A DNA stretch of 64,000 bases, taken from assembly GCF_036408855.1 (NCBI RefSeq), contig NZ_JAZGJQ010000002.1, positions 1 through 64,000 on the forward strand. Direction: 5' to 3'. Numbering within the stretch: position 1 is the stretch's first letter; every line of letters begins with the position of its first letter. Shown piece by piece: positions 8,681 to 18,484 of this stretch. The position numbers and the translations under genes were made by a program. This DNA comes from Olsenella_K absiana (GTDB lineage: Bacteria > Actinomycetota > Coriobacteriia > Coriobacteriales > Atopobiaceae). The notes beneath the pieces are model-generated. The model was not told the origin of the DNA and searched no databases. It saw only the letters and a program-made list of their open reading frames with translations.

Positions 8681-11326
8681 ATGGCAGAAGCAGACCCCAC
8701 CCACACCCAGACCGCCGCGGACGAGGACGCCGCAGGCGCCGCACAGCCCGCGGCGGACACCGCCGACGAGGGCCCCAACGGCCCCGGCTCGCTCGGGCGA
8801 CTCGCGCCCGACTGGTCCGAGGTCGACCCCCACGAGCCGCTCGAGGACTCCCTCGAGCGCTTCCTCGGCTGGTGCGAGTCGCGCGGCATCGAGCTGTGGG
8901 ACCACCAGGAGGAGGCCCTTCTCGACATAGCCGCCGGCGACAACGTGATCCTCGGCACGCCGACCGGCTCCGGCAAGAGCATGGTCGCGCTCGGCATGTG
9001 CTTCATGGCGATGTGCGCCGGCGAGCGCAGCTACTACACCGCGCCCATAAAGGCGCTGGTGAGCGAGAAGTTCTTCAACCTCGTCGACCTTCTCGGCGCT
9101 GACAACGTCGGCATGATCACCGGCGACGTGGTCATCAACGCGGAGGCACCCGTCGTCTGCTGCACGGCGGAGATCCTGGCCCAGGACGCGCTGCGCTTCG
9201 GCGAGGACGCCGACATCGGCTTCGTCGCGATGGACGAGTTCCACTTCTACGCCGACCGCGACCGCGGCTGGGCCTGGCAGGTGCCCCTGCTCACCCTCCC
9301 CCACGTGCACTTCCTCCTGATGAGCGCCACCCTGGGCGACACCTCCGCCATCGCCGCCTCGCTCGAGGAGCACACCGGCCGCGACGTGGACACCGTCGCC
9401 GACGCGCCGCGCCCCGTGCCGCTCAGCTACAAGTTCGTCGACACCCCGCTCGAGGCGACCGTGGAGCTGGCCCTCAAGAGCGGCGACGCCCCCATCTACG
9501 TGGTGCACTTCGCGCAGGACGCCGCCCTCAAGAGCGCCACGAGCCTGGCGAGCTACGGCGTCTCGGAGCGCGAGCAGCGCGACGCCATCAAGGAGGCCAT
9601 CAAGGGCACCCGCTTCACCACGGACTTCGGCAAGACCCTGCGCCGGCTCCTGCTGCAGGGCGTCGGCGTCCACCACGCCGGCATGCTGCCGCGCTACCGC
9701 CTCCTCGTGGAGAAGCTCGCCCAGCAGGGGCTCCTCCCCGTCATCTGCGGCACGGACACCCTCGGCGTGGGGATCAACGTGCCCATCCACACCGTCCTTC
9801 TCACCCAGCTGACCAAGTTCGACGGCCGCCGCATGCGCCGGCTCAACGCGCGCGAGTTCCACCAGATCGCGGGCCGCGCGGGCCGGGCGGGCTTCGACAC
9901 CGAGGGCGTGGTCATCGCCGAGGCGACCGAGTACGACATCGACAAGGCCCGCGCGCTGCGCAAGGCCGGCGGCGACGCCAAGCGCGCCCGCAGCATCAAG
10001 ACGAAGAAGCCGCGAGAGGGCTTCGTCGGCTGGAACGAGCAGACCTTCGAGCGGCTGATCGCCGCCGACCCCGAGCCGCTCAAGGCTCACCTGCGCATCA
10101 CGCACTCCATGGTCCTCGCCGAGGTCGAGCAGGGCGGCGACGCCCTGGCCCGCGTCCACCGGCTCGTGGCGGACTCGGCCCAGCCCCCGGAGGAGAAGGC
10201 CCAGCTCGACCAGCGCACCGACGAGGTCTTCGCGACCCTGCTCGACGCCGGCGTCGTGGTGCGCGAGACGGGCGAGGACGGCGTCGACTCCTATGCGCTC
10301 ACGGTCGAGATGCCGGAGGACTTCGCGCTCGACCAGCCCCTCTCGCCCTTCCTCCTCGCCGCCATCGAGCTGCTCGACCCGGAGAGCGAGACCTACGCGC
10401 TCGACCTCATCTCCATGGTCGAGTCGACGCTCGAGGACCCGCGCCAGATCCTGCAGGCGCAGGAGCGCCAGGCACGCGACGAGGCCATGGCGCAGATGAA
10501 GGCCGACGGCGTCGACTACGACGAGCGCATCGAGCGCATCCAGGAGGTCACCTACCCCAAGCCGCTCGAGGAGCTGCTCTCAGCCGCCTTCGAGCGCTAC
10601 TGCGAGGAGGTGCCGTGGGCCGCCGACTACGCGCTGTCGCCCAAGAGCGTCCTGCGCGACATGGTCGAGGGGGCCTCGGACTTCAAGGGCTACATCGCGC
10701 GCTACAACGCCTCGCGCTCCGAGGGGCTCCTGCTGCGCTACCTCTCCGACGCCTACCGCGTGCTGGACCGCACGATCCCGGCCGAGAAGCGCGACGAGCG
10801 CCTGGACGACATCGTGCGCTGGCTGCGCCTCGTCGTGCGCACCGTCGACTCCTCGCTGGTCGACGAGTGGGAGGGCGCGACGAGCGAGGACGCGGGCGCG
10901 ACGCTCACGGCGCCGGAGGCGGCCGACGAGGTCGTGCACGACCGGCGCGCGCTCACGCTGCTCGTGCGCAACGCGCTCTTCTCGCGCGTGGTGCTGGCGG
11001 CGCGTGGCAAGGTCGACCGCCTGGGCGAGATGGACGGCGAGTGGGGCTGGCGCGCGCCGAGGTGGAAGGCCGCGCTCGACTCGTACTACCAGGAGCACGA
11101 CGAGATCCTGCTCGACGGCGACGCCCGCAGCGCGCGGTTCTTCTCCATCGACGAGAAGGACGAGCGCGCCGGGCACGTCTGGCACGTCTGCCAGATCTTC
11201 CACGACGCGGACGGCGACGGCGACTTCCTGATCATGGCCGACGTACTGCTCGACGAGACCCAGGAGGACGGCGAGGCCGTCTTCGACGACTACCGCGTCG
11301 GGTTCTTCGAGGACGTCGCGGAGTAG
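8681..11326 (+). CDS. Ski2-like DEAD/DEAH-box helicase with DUF3516 C-terminus
   Basis: 881-residue superfamily-2 helicase, probably acting on RNA. After an Asp/Glu/Ala-rich 35-residue leader it shows Walker A GTPTGSGKS (92-100), motif II as DEFH (185-188), motif III MSATL near residue 215, and the C-terminal helicase motifs HHAGMLPRYR and QIAGRAGRAGF. The last 450 residues match the actinobacterial DUF3516 layout. The substrate in bacteria is not established. The start ATG at 8681 is the first one before conserved sequence. Its downstream neighbour HelD is also a nucleic-acid motor, separated by 228 bases. Confidence 0.9.
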   Translation: MAEADPTHTQTAADEDAAGAAQPAADTADEGPNGPGSLGRLAPDWSEVDPHEPLEDSLERFLGWCESRGIELWDHQEEALLDIAAGDNVILGTPTGSGKSMVALGMCFMAMCAGERSYYTAPIKALVSEKFFNLVDLLGADNVGMITGDVVINAEAPVVCCTAEILAQDALRFGEDADIGFVAMDEFHFYADRDRGWAWQVPLLTLPHVHFLLMSATLGDTSAIAASLEEHTGRDVDTVADAPRPVPLSYKFVDTPLEATVELALKSGDAPIYVVHFAQDAALKSATSLASYGVSEREQRDAIKEAIKGTRFTTDFGKTLRRLLLQGVGVHHAGMLPRYRLLVEKLAQQGLLPVICGTDTLGVGINVPIHTVLLTQLTKFDGRRMRRLNAREFHQIAGRAGRAGFDTEGVVIAEATEYDIDKARALRKAGGDAKRARSIKTKKPREGFVGWNEQTFERLIAADPEPLKAHLRITHSMVLAEVEQGGDALARVHRLVADSAQPPEEKAQLDQRTDEVFATLLDAGVVVRETGEDGVDSYALTVEMPEDFALDQPLSPFLLAAIELLDPESETYALDLISMVESTLEDPRQILQAQERQARDEAMAQMKADGVDYDERIERIQEVTYPKPLEELLSAAFERYCEEVPWAADYALSPKSVLRDMVEGASDFKGYIARYNASRSEGLLLRYLSDAYRVLDRTIPAEKRDERLDDIVRWLRLVVRTVDSSLVDEWEGATSEDAGATLTAPEAADEVVHDRRALTLLVRNALFSRVVLAARGKVDRLGEMDGEWGWRAPRWKAALDSYYQEHDEILLDGDARSARFFSIDEKDERAGHVWHVCQIFHDADGDGDFLIMADVLLDETQEDGEAVFDDYRVGFFEDVAE

Positions 11327-11554
11327 GGGCGCGAGGGGGCCCGATCGCAGCCGTGCGCAATTCGGGTCATCCGTCGCCCGAAGCGAGGCGTCCCCGACCG
11401 GCTGCGCTACGATAGATAACCACGTTTTTCGACGTCGCACGGCGCGCATGCGGCACGCCCCCGGCGCCCCCGGCGCGCATGCGGGCCGCCCCCGGCGCCC
11501 CCGGCGCGGCGGCACGCCCGGCGCACACCGCACACGTCCCATCCGGGAGGATGC

Positions 11555-13801
11555 ATGGCAGAGACCGACCCGATATTCCAGCAGGAGCAGGCGCACCTGA
11601 GCGAGATCTACGAGCAGATCCGCCAGATTCGCGACGAGCTGGCGCTCAAGCTCGAGACCACGCACAAGCAGGCCGCCCAGGACCTGCGCGACATGTCCGA
11701 GGAGGTCACGACCGACTTCACCAGCGCGGACGAGACCATGGAGACGCTCGCGGCCATCGAGACGCTCAACTCGGTCATCGACGCCTACAACCAGGCGCAC
11801 GACTTCGACGTCGACCGCCTCCGCCGCACCATCGCCCTTCTCCGCCAGCCGTACTTCGCCAAGGTCCGGCTCAAGATGCGGCCCAACCGCCCGGCGCGCG
11901 ACGTCTACATCGGCTCGGTGGGCCTGACGGACAAGGACCGCCGCCCGCTGATCGTGGACTGGCGCTCCCCCATCGCGGAGACCTACTACAACCAGGAGAG
12001 CGGCCCCACGACCTACCTGGTCGACGGCAAGGTGCGCCACGTCGACCTCGAGCTGCGCCGCCAGTTCGACATAACCGCCGACCAGCTCAACTCCTACTTC
12101 GACACCACCGTCGCGATCGAGGACTCGCTCCTGCTCTCCGCCCTCAGGCGCCACCACACCGAGAAGCTCCGCGACATCACGGCCACCATCCAGCGAGAGC
12201 AGAACGAGGTCGTGCGCCATGCGGACGTGCCGGTCCTTCTCGTGAACGGCATCGCGGGCTCCGGCAAGACCTCCGTGCTGCTCCAGCGCATCGCGTACCT
12301 GTTCTACAACGAGCGCGAGAGCCTCTCGCCCGAGCAGGTCTACCTCTTCACGCCCAACGACGTGTTCAAGCGCTACATCGACACCGTCCTGCCGAGCCTG
12401 GGCGAGTCCAACCCGCAGACCTTCACCTGGCGCGAGTTCGTGGCGTCGCTCGGCCTCAAGGACCGCGCGGACGGCGCCGCGGGCTCGAGCGACCGGCTCC
12501 GCCAGCTCGACGCCGGCGTGGGCGCGCTCGCGCTCGAGCCGGAGGACTTCCGCGAGGTCTCGGCCGACGGCGAGGTGCTGCTCCAGGCGTCGCAGGTGGC
12601 GAGCGCGGCCGAGAAGTTCGCGCGCTTCCCGGTGGGTCCGCGCCTGGTCGCCCTCACCAAGGACGAGCTGCACGTCCGTCTCGACCGCAAGCTCGGCCGC
12701 CTCGCGCACGACGAGGACGTCCAGGCGGAGATGCTCGGCCTGGACGTGGACGAGCAGCTCAGGATCTTCGGCGAGGTCGCCAACCCCGTCGACGACGCGG
12801 AGACCCTCGAGCTGACCAGGCGCTACGTGGAGGACCGCTACGCCTCGGCGCACGACGCGATCGAGCGCGTCGACTGGCTGAGGGTCGACCGCATCGGCTC
12901 GCGCCTGCTCGACGGCAGGACGCTGACCGCGGCCGAGTGGCTCTACCTCAAGCTCGCCATCACCGGCGACTCGGCGCCCGCCGCCCGCTACGTGATGGTC
13001 GACGAGGTCCAGGACTACACGGAGACGCAGCTCATGGTGCTCGCCCGCTACTTCTCGCGCGCGCACTTCCTGCTCCTGGGCGACGAGAACCAGGCCATCC
13101 GCGAGGGCACGGCGACCTTCCCGCAGATCCGCGCGATCTTCGAGCGCACCCACGGCGAGGTCGACTCCTGCGAGCTGCTGACGAGCTACCGCTCCAGCCC
13201 CGAGATCACGGCCCTGTTCATGGGCCTGGTCGAGAAGGACGCGCGCTCGCGGGCCAGCTCCGTGCACCGCGCCGGCGTCGCGCCCGAGGTCCTCGCCTGC
13301 GACTCGCGCGAGGGCTACCTCGACGCGCTGCGCGACGTGGTGGCGCGCGCCCACGGAGAGGAGGGGCTGTGCGCCCTCGTCGCGCAGGACGGCTCGCGCG
13401 TGCACTGGCTCTCGCGCCAGCTCGGCGACTCCGTCCGCGTGCTGCACGCCGACGACATCCTGCCCGAGCGGGGCGTGGTCCTGCTCGACCTCGCCCTCGC
13501 CAAGGGCCTCGAGTTCGACCACGTGGTCATCCCCGACGCCCAGGCGGAGGTCTACCCCGACACGCCGCTCGCGCGCCGCCGGCTCTACACCGCGCTCAGC
13601 CGCGCGATGCACAAGGTCACGATCGTCTCGCAGGGCGAGCTGAGCCCGCTCGTGACGTCCGCGCTCGCCGCCGCGAAGGCGTCCGCGACCGCAGACCCCG
13701 GCAGCGCGGCCGGCGCCGGCCCCGCCCCCGCGGCCGACGACTCCGTCCCCGCGGCCGACGCCTCCATGACAGCCGGCGGCGACCCCGCCCCCGAAGCCTA
13801 A
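11555..13801 (+). CDS. helD: HelD-type UvrD-like ATPase (RNA polymerase recycling factor)
   Basis: 748-residue superfamily-1 motor of the HelD family, which removes or recycles stalled RNA polymerase from DNA. An N-terminal coiled coil (residues 1-80, rich in Gln/Glu/Leu) corresponds to the arm that enters the polymerase secondary channel. Walker A is GIAGSGKTS (232-240), the DEVQD motif II lies near residue 483, and C-terminal helicase motifs end near residue 700. The last 50 residues are a disordered Ala/Pro/Asp tail. The preceding gap holds a possible TACGAT -10 at 11408-11413. It is followed after 14 bases by engB, probably in one transcript. Confidence 0.9.
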   Translation: MAETDPIFQQEQAHLSEIYEQIRQIRDELALKLETTHKQAAQDLRDMSEEVTTDFTSADETMETLAAIETLNSVIDAYNQAHDFDVDRLRRTIALLRQPYFAKVRLKMRPNRPARDVYIGSVGLTDKDRRPLIVDWRSPIAETYYNQESGPTTYLVDGKVRHVDLELRRQFDITADQLNSYFDTTVAIEDSLLLSALRRHHTEKLRDITATIQREQNEVVRHADVPVLLVNGIAGSGKTSVLLQRIAYLFYNERESLSPEQVYLFTPNDVFKRYIDTVLPSLGESNPQTFTWREFVASLGLKDRADGAAGSSDRLRQLDAGVGALALEPEDFREVSADGEVLLQASQVASAAEKFARFPVGPRLVALTKDELHVRLDRKLGRLAHDEDVQAEMLGLDVDEQLRIFGEVANPVDDAETLELTRRYVEDRYASAHDAIERVDWLRVDRIGSRLLDGRTLTAAEWLYLKLAITGDSAPAARYVMVDEVQDYTETQLMVLARYFSRAHFLLLGDENQAIREGTATFPQIRAIFERTHGEVDSCELLTSYRSSPEITALFMGLVEKDARSRASSVHRAGVAPEVLACDSREGYLDALRDVVARAHGEEGLCALVAQDGSRVHWLSRQLGDSVRVLHADDILPERGVVLLDLALAKGLEFDHVVIPDAQAEVYPDTPLARRRLYTALSRAMHKVTIVSQGELSPLVTSALAAAKASATADPGSAAGAGPAPAADDSVPAADASMTAGGDPAPEA

Positions 13802-13815
13802 CCCCAGGAGGACCC

Positions 13816-14400
13816 ATGTCACTGCACTACGAGAAGGCGCACTTCGAGGCCTCGTACGGCACGATCGCGCAGCTGCCCGAGAGCAACATGCCGGAGGTCT
13901 GCTTCGTCGGCCGCTCCAACGTAGGCAAGTCGTCGCTGATGAACAAGCTCTTCAACCACAAGGGGCTCGCCAAGGTCTCGTCGCAGCCGGGCAAGACCGC
14001 CAACGTCAACTTCTTCGAGGCCGACGGCGTGCACTTCGTGGACCTGCCGGGCTACGGCTTCGCGAGGGTCTCTGGCGCGGAGAAGCAGCGCTGGGCAGAC
14101 CTCATCTGGGGCTACTTCGAGAGCGAGCGCAGCCACAACCTGGTGATCTCCCTCGTCGACATCCGCCACGACGCGCAGAAGCTCGACCTCGAGATGCTCT
14201 CCTACCTCAACCAGAGCGGGCTCCCCTTCATCGTGGCGCTCACCAAGGCCGACAAGATCGCGAAGACCAAGCAAGCCCAGCAGCGCGCGACGCTCGCGCG
14301 CCAGCTCGGCGTGGACCCCATGGCCTGCGTCATCACCTCCTCTCAGACCGGCCAGGGCATGAAGGAGCTCAAGCGCTTCATCGAGAACGCCTGCCTGTAG
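13816..14400 (+). CDS. engB: Ribosome biogenesis GTPase EngB/YsxC
   Basis: 194-residue TrmE-Era-EngA-YihA-type GTPase needed for large-subunit assembly. G1 is GRSNVGKSS (32-40), G3 is DLPGYGFA (about 77-84), G4 is TKAD (about 137-140) and G5 SSQTG near residue 176. The length is normal. The start ATG at 13816 has AGGAGG upstream. It lies directly behind helD, and the fused phosphatase gene follows 35 bases later. Confidence 0.93.
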   Translation: MSLHYEKAHFEASYGTIAQLPESNMPEVCFVGRSNVGKSSLMNKLFNHKGLAKVSSQPGKTANVNFFEADGVHFVDLPGYGFARVSGAEKQRWADLIWGYFESERSHNLVISLVDIRHDAQKLDLEMLSYLNQSGLPFIVALTKADKIAKTKQAQQRATLARQLGVDPMACVITSSQTGQGMKELKRFIENACL

Positions 14401-14435
14401 CGCCAGACGGCGCCGGACAACGGAGAGGGCTCGCC

Positions 14436-15893
14436 ATGGGGCTCATCAGGAGGATCTTGTCGCACCACGGACCTCGCCGGGGCTACGCGACCGGCGAGGT
14501 GGGCATCTCGACCGGCGTCAACGTGCGGGAGCTCGGCGGATTCGAGACGCCGAGCGGCAGGACCCTCGACCACCGGCTGCTGCGCTCCGGCACCACGAGC
14601 CACATCAGCAAGGCAGACGCCCGCACGCTGTGGGACTACGGCGTCCGAAGCGTGCTCGACCTGCGCGGCGCCGAGGAGGTCGAGGCCGACCCGGAGCGCC
14701 TCTGCCAGCTGCTCGACGTCGACTACGAGAACGTGCCCTTCTTCGACTACGACCTCTCCGCCCAGGAGCTGTCCGCAGGCGACGGTGCCGGCGGCTACCT
14801 GGCGGACGGCTACTTCAAGATGCTCGCCAACAAGGACGCGGTGCGCCGGATCTTCTCCTTCCTGGGCGGCGCCGAGCGAGGCACCTGCACGCTCTTCCAC
14901 TGCGGCGCCGGCAGCGACCGGACCGGCATCCTCTCCATGCTCCTCCTCGGCCTGGCCGGCGTGGACCGCAAGGCCATCATCGCCGACTACGCCTACTCCT
15001 TCGGATACATCCCCGAAGTCAACGCCGCGATCTTCGAGACCCGCGACGCGAGGCACACCATCCGGCCCGAGCTCGCCATGCGCATCGAGGCGATCTCGGT
15101 GGTCTTAGACCGCCTCATCGAGCGCTACGGCACCTTCCGCTGCTACCTCGCCGCCTGCGGCGTCCCGGAGGAGGAGGTCGAGGCCGTGCGCCAGCGCCTC
15201 GTCGGCGAGCACGTCATTCGCGGCTTCACCGGCGAGAGCCTCTCCGACCGCGACGCCAGCAACGACGAGAAGCGCGACTTCTACGTGCGCGCCTACAACA
15301 ACCCGGACAAGATGACGGTCGACCTGTACTACTTCGCCGGCCGCGCGCGCGACCTCACGGCGAAGGCCGACCAGAACCAGCACGACCGCTCGTTCCACGA
15401 CCACGACTACGTGGTGCTCGACGAGTCGGACGACGAGCGGGGCAAGGTCTTCGCGCCGGTGGCGGGCGAGGTGGTGACCATCGCCCAGGACATCAACTGC
15501 AACTGCGCCGAGGACGGCATCTACGGCGTGGGGATCGCCATCGTTCCGCAGGGCAACATGGTCTTCGCCCCGGCGACCTGCCGCGTCACGGCGCAGCTGC
15601 CCAGCCGCAACGCGCTCGGGCTTCTCACCCAGGACGGCGTCGAGATGCTGCTCGCCGTGGGGTCGAGCGTGGAGCGCTACCGAGGAAGCGGCTTTCGCCA
15701 GCACGCCTGGCAGAACGATACGGTGCGACGGGGCACGCCGCTCATCTCCTGGAACGCGAGCAAGCTCGCAAGCGCCGGCGAGCGCAACATCGTGACGCTC
15801 ACCATCACCAACGCCGACGACCTCGCGGAGGTTTCCTTCACCGAGGCGCAGTCCGTCGCGGCCGGCGACGTCATCGCGACGGTCCGCTGGTAG
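14436..15893 (+). CDS. Tyrosine phosphatase fused to a degenerate PTS EIIA-like domain
   Basis: 485-residue two-domain protein. Residues about 20-290 form a bacterial Tyr/Ser-phosphatase (Y_phosphatase3 type) with the NxRELGGF entry motif and the CX5R loop HCGAGSDRTG, catalytic Cys156 and Arg162. Residues about 335-480 match the Glc-type EIIA fold from KVFAPVAGEVV to the hydrophobic TLTITNAD strand. Both histidines of real EIIA are replaced: Asn392 in RNALGLL and Ala407 in MLLAVGS, with the same 15-residue spacing as His594/His609 of the scrA EIIA in this window. The domain therefore cannot carry phosphate and may act as a binding or sensor module. The phosphatase substrate is unknown. Confidence 0.82.
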   Translation: MGLIRRILSHHGPRRGYATGEVGISTGVNVRELGGFETPSGRTLDHRLLRSGTTSHISKADARTLWDYGVRSVLDLRGAEEVEADPERLCQLLDVDYENVPFFDYDLSAQELSAGDGAGGYLADGYFKMLANKDAVRRIFSFLGGAERGTCTLFHCGAGSDRTGILSMLLLGLAGVDRKAIIADYAYSFGYIPEVNAAIFETRDARHTIRPELAMRIEAISVVLDRLIERYGTFRCYLAACGVPEEEVEAVRQRLVGEHVIRGFTGESLSDRDASNDEKRDFYVRAYNNPDKMTVDLYYFAGRARDLTAKADQNQHDRSFHDHDYVVLDESDDERGKVFAPVAGEVVTIAQDINCNCAEDGIYGVGIAIVPQGNMVFAPATCRVTAQLPSRNALGLLTQDGVEMLLAVGSSVERYRGSGFRQHAWQNDTVRRGTPLISWNASKLASAGERNIVTLTITNADDLAEVSFTEAQSVAAGDVIATVRW

Positions 15894-15981
15894 CTGGGCC
15901 GGGCGCCGACGCGCCACGGGACGGAGGCGGCGCCAGCGCCGACGCGGGCGACGCGGCGCACGCGCCGGCCGACGAAACGAC

Positions 15982-16020
15982 GGGGCGCCCGGACCGGCAC
16001 GAGCCGGGTCCGGGCGCCCC
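15982..16020. terminator. Large GC-rich hairpin after the phosphatase fusion
   Basis: A 14-base perfect inverted repeat (15982-15995 with 16007-16020) has a short inner GGC/GCC stem. It has no T run, so termination is uncertain. The whole gap 15894-16376 has no credible gene; it is extremely GC-rich, especially 16260-16370, where GGCCCCGCC-type runs recur. Confidence 0.45.
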
Positions 16021-16376
16021 CCGTTCGAGAGGGGCCGTGACGGGGCCCCGGCGCAATTCTCGGAACGGACATGTGCATCTTCGCGACTTAGGGACGGGTC
16101 GCGGGCCGGTCCCGAGCGGGTTCGCGGGCAGGGCCGGCACGGAGGGGCCGGGCGCCCCGCGCGATCCTGGGAAAACGCGAGCCGCGGGGCGTACGCCGCC
16201 CCCCGGGGCGCGCCGCAATCCGTCCCCAAGTCGGAAAAGCGCACGGACTGGCGCAGGGCCCGCGGCGCAGGGCCCGCGGCGCCGGGCCCCGCCGGGCCGC
16301 CGCGGCGCAGGGCCCCGCCAGGCCGCCACGGGGCCGGGTCCGCCGGCGCCGGAGCCCGCCCCGGCGCGCCAGCCGC

Positions 16377-18179
16377 CTAGAGCAGCCCCTCCAGCTCGTC
16401 CACGAGCTTCGAGAACTGGGCCAGCGCCGCGTCGACCACGTCGCCCGAGGCCATGTCCACCCCAGCCCCGCGCAGCAGCTCGATCGGCGTCTTGGAGCAG
16501 CCGCCCGAGAGGAAGCCCAGGTAGTCGTCGACGGCGGGCTTGCCCTCGCGCAGGATGCGGTCGGAGAGCGCGACCGCCGCAGCGAAGCTCGTGGCGTACA
16601 CGTAGACGTAGTAGTCGTAGTAGAAGTGCGGGATGCGCGCCCACTCGAGCGCGATCTCGTCGTCGGACTCGATCGCGGGCCCGTAGTAGGCGTCGTTGAG
16701 CGCACGGTAGCGCTCGGAGAGCGCCTCGGCCCCCACGCCCTCGCCCGCCGCGCAGGCCTCGTTGGCGTCACGCTCGAACTCGGCGAACATCGTCTGGCGG
16801 TACAGCGTGGTGCGGAACTGCTCGCAGAAGTGGTTCACCAGGTAGGCGCGCCTCTCCTTGGGCGAGTGCTCGATGAGGTAGCGCAGCAGCAGGCACTCGT
16901 TGGTGGTCGACGCCACCTCGGCGACGAACATGGGGTACTCCGCGTAGCGTCCCGGCTGGGCCTTGTTGGAGAGCCAGGTCTGCATGGAGTGGCCCATCTC
17001 GTGCGCCAGGGTGAACACGTCGTCCAGCTCTCCCTGGAAGTTGAGGAGGATGAACGGCTTCATGCCGTGCCCGTCGGCCGAGTAGGCGCCGCTCATCTTG
17101 CCCGGCGTCTCGAAGACGTCGATCCAGCGGTCGCCGAGCGCATGGCGCACGACGCCCACGTACTCCTCGCCCAGTGGCGCGAGCGCCTCGAGGATGAGCT
17201 CTCCGGCCTGCTCGAAGGTGTAGGTCTCCTCAGGCGCCTCGACGATGGGCACGTAGATGTCCCAGTAGCGCAGCCTGTCCAGCCCGAGCACGCGCCGGCG
17301 CAGGTCGAGGTAGCGGTGCATCGGCTCGAAGTTGCGGTGCACCGAGGCGATGAGGTTCTGGTAGACCTCGACCGGCACCTCAGTCGGAGCGAGCGACGCC
17401 TCGAGCGACGACGCGTAGTGGCGCGCGCGGGAGAAGAACGCGAGCTGGCGCATCTGCGCGGCGAGCAGCGCCGCGGAGGTGTTGCGCACGCGCCCGTAGG
17501 TGCCGTAGACGCTGTGGTAGGCGCTCTCGCGCAGCGCGCGGTCGCCCGAGCGCTCGAGCGCGACGAAGCTGCCGTGGGTCACCGGGTGCTTCTCGCCCGC
17601 GGAGTCGGTCGCGTCCGGGAAGGTGAGGTCGGCGTTGTTGAGCATGGTGAACGCCAGGCCCGGCTGGGCCGCCATCTCGCCCGCCTGGGCGAGAAGGGCC
17701 TCCTCCTCCGGCGCGAGGGTGTGGTCGCGCAGGGCGCGGACGCGGTCGAGCGCGAGCTTGTAGAGCGCGAGGCCGTCGACGGAGGCGTACCAGCCGTCGA
17801 GCCGCTCGTCGGGGAGGGCGAGGATCGCGGGCGAGAACCACGCCGAGGCCGACTCGACGCGCGTGAGCAGAGACGTCACCTGCGCCTGCATGTCCTGGCA
17901 CCTGCTGACGCGGGCGTCCTCGTCGGCGCGGCGACCGGCGTAGCAGGCGAGCCGCTCCAGCGCGAGGGTCGCGTCGTCGTCGAAGCGCAGGTAGGCGAGA
18001 AGGTCCTCGCCCGTGGAGCAGGCCCTCCCCTCCCAGGAGGCGTACTCCCCCACCAGCGACTCCGCCGCCTTGAGGGCGGAGGAGAACTCCTCGTCGCTCG
18101 CGAAGAGCGACGAGAGGTCCCACTTGTACTCGTCGGGGATCTCGTCCCTGTTCGCATAGGTCTTGACGGCGTCTGACAT
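16377..18179 (-). CDS. pepF: Oligoendopeptidase F (M3 zinc metallopeptidase)
   Basis: 600-residue cytosolic peptidase that trims oligopeptides. The zinc motif HEMGH is at residues 393-397, with the third ligand Glu expected in the downstream helix near residue 421 (FVAEVASTTNE). The N-terminal helical M3 region is complete and the length is usual. The start at 18179 is preceded by GAGAAGGGA; upstream open frame is non-conserved. It stands alone; the 300 bases to the P-type ATPase stop show no gene. Confidence 0.92.
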   Translation of the reverse strand: MSDAVKTYANRDEIPDEYKWDLSSLFASDEEFSSALKAAESLVGEYASWEGRACSTGEDLLAYLRFDDDATLALERLACYAGRRADEDARVSRCQDMQAQVTSLLTRVESASAWFSPAILALPDERLDGWYASVDGLALYKLALDRVRALRDHTLAPEEEALLAQAGEMAAQPGLAFTMLNNADLTFPDATDSAGEKHPVTHGSFVALERSGDRALRESAYHSVYGTYGRVRNTSAALLAAQMRQLAFFSRARHYASSLEASLAPTEVPVEVYQNLIASVHRNFEPMHRYLDLRRRVLGLDRLRYWDIYVPIVEAPEETYTFEQAGELILEALAPLGEEYVGVVRHALGDRWIDVFETPGKMSGAYSADGHGMKPFILLNFQGELDDVFTLAHEMGHSMQTWLSNKAQPGRYAEYPMFVAEVASTTNECLLLRYLIEHSPKERRAYLVNHFCEQFRTTLYRQTMFAEFERDANEACAAGEGVGAEALSERYRALNDAYYGPAIESDDEIALEWARIPHFYYDYYVYVYATSFAAAVALSDRILREGKPAVDDYLGFLSGGCSKTPIELLRGAGVDMASGDVVDAALAQFSKLVDELEGLL

Positions 18180-18484
18180 GCCAGTTCCCTTCTCTCGTGG
18201 ACGAACCTCTCGTGGCTTGGGCGCGACAAGGACCTCGCGGTCCGCAGGCGCGCGGTTGCATGCGGCCAGGCGCGCGGCCCTCACCCGGCACGCGCCGCCA
18301 CCCAGGGCAAGCCCTCACCGCAAGCTTCCAGGCGCGCGGCCCTCACCACAAACGAGGCGCGCCTGTCGGCGCGCCCCTTCGACACTTCCTTCCTATGGTA
18401 CGGCCCCGGCAGTCCCTGCGCCACCTCGGCCCGCTCGAGCGCGCATGGGCCCCGCCCCATGCGAGCCGCAGCCGCGCAGCCGCG

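Noticed and set aside
10580..13822. Very long reverse-strand open frame opposite the helicase/helD genes
   Set aside because: Low-complexity Val/Ala/Arg/Asp composition without family similarity; antisense shadow of GC-biased coding sequence.
16222..16376. Small gene in the GC-rich gap after the phosphatase fusion
   Set aside because: Only Arg/Pro/Gly/Ala-rich open frames typical of GC-rich non-coding DNA.
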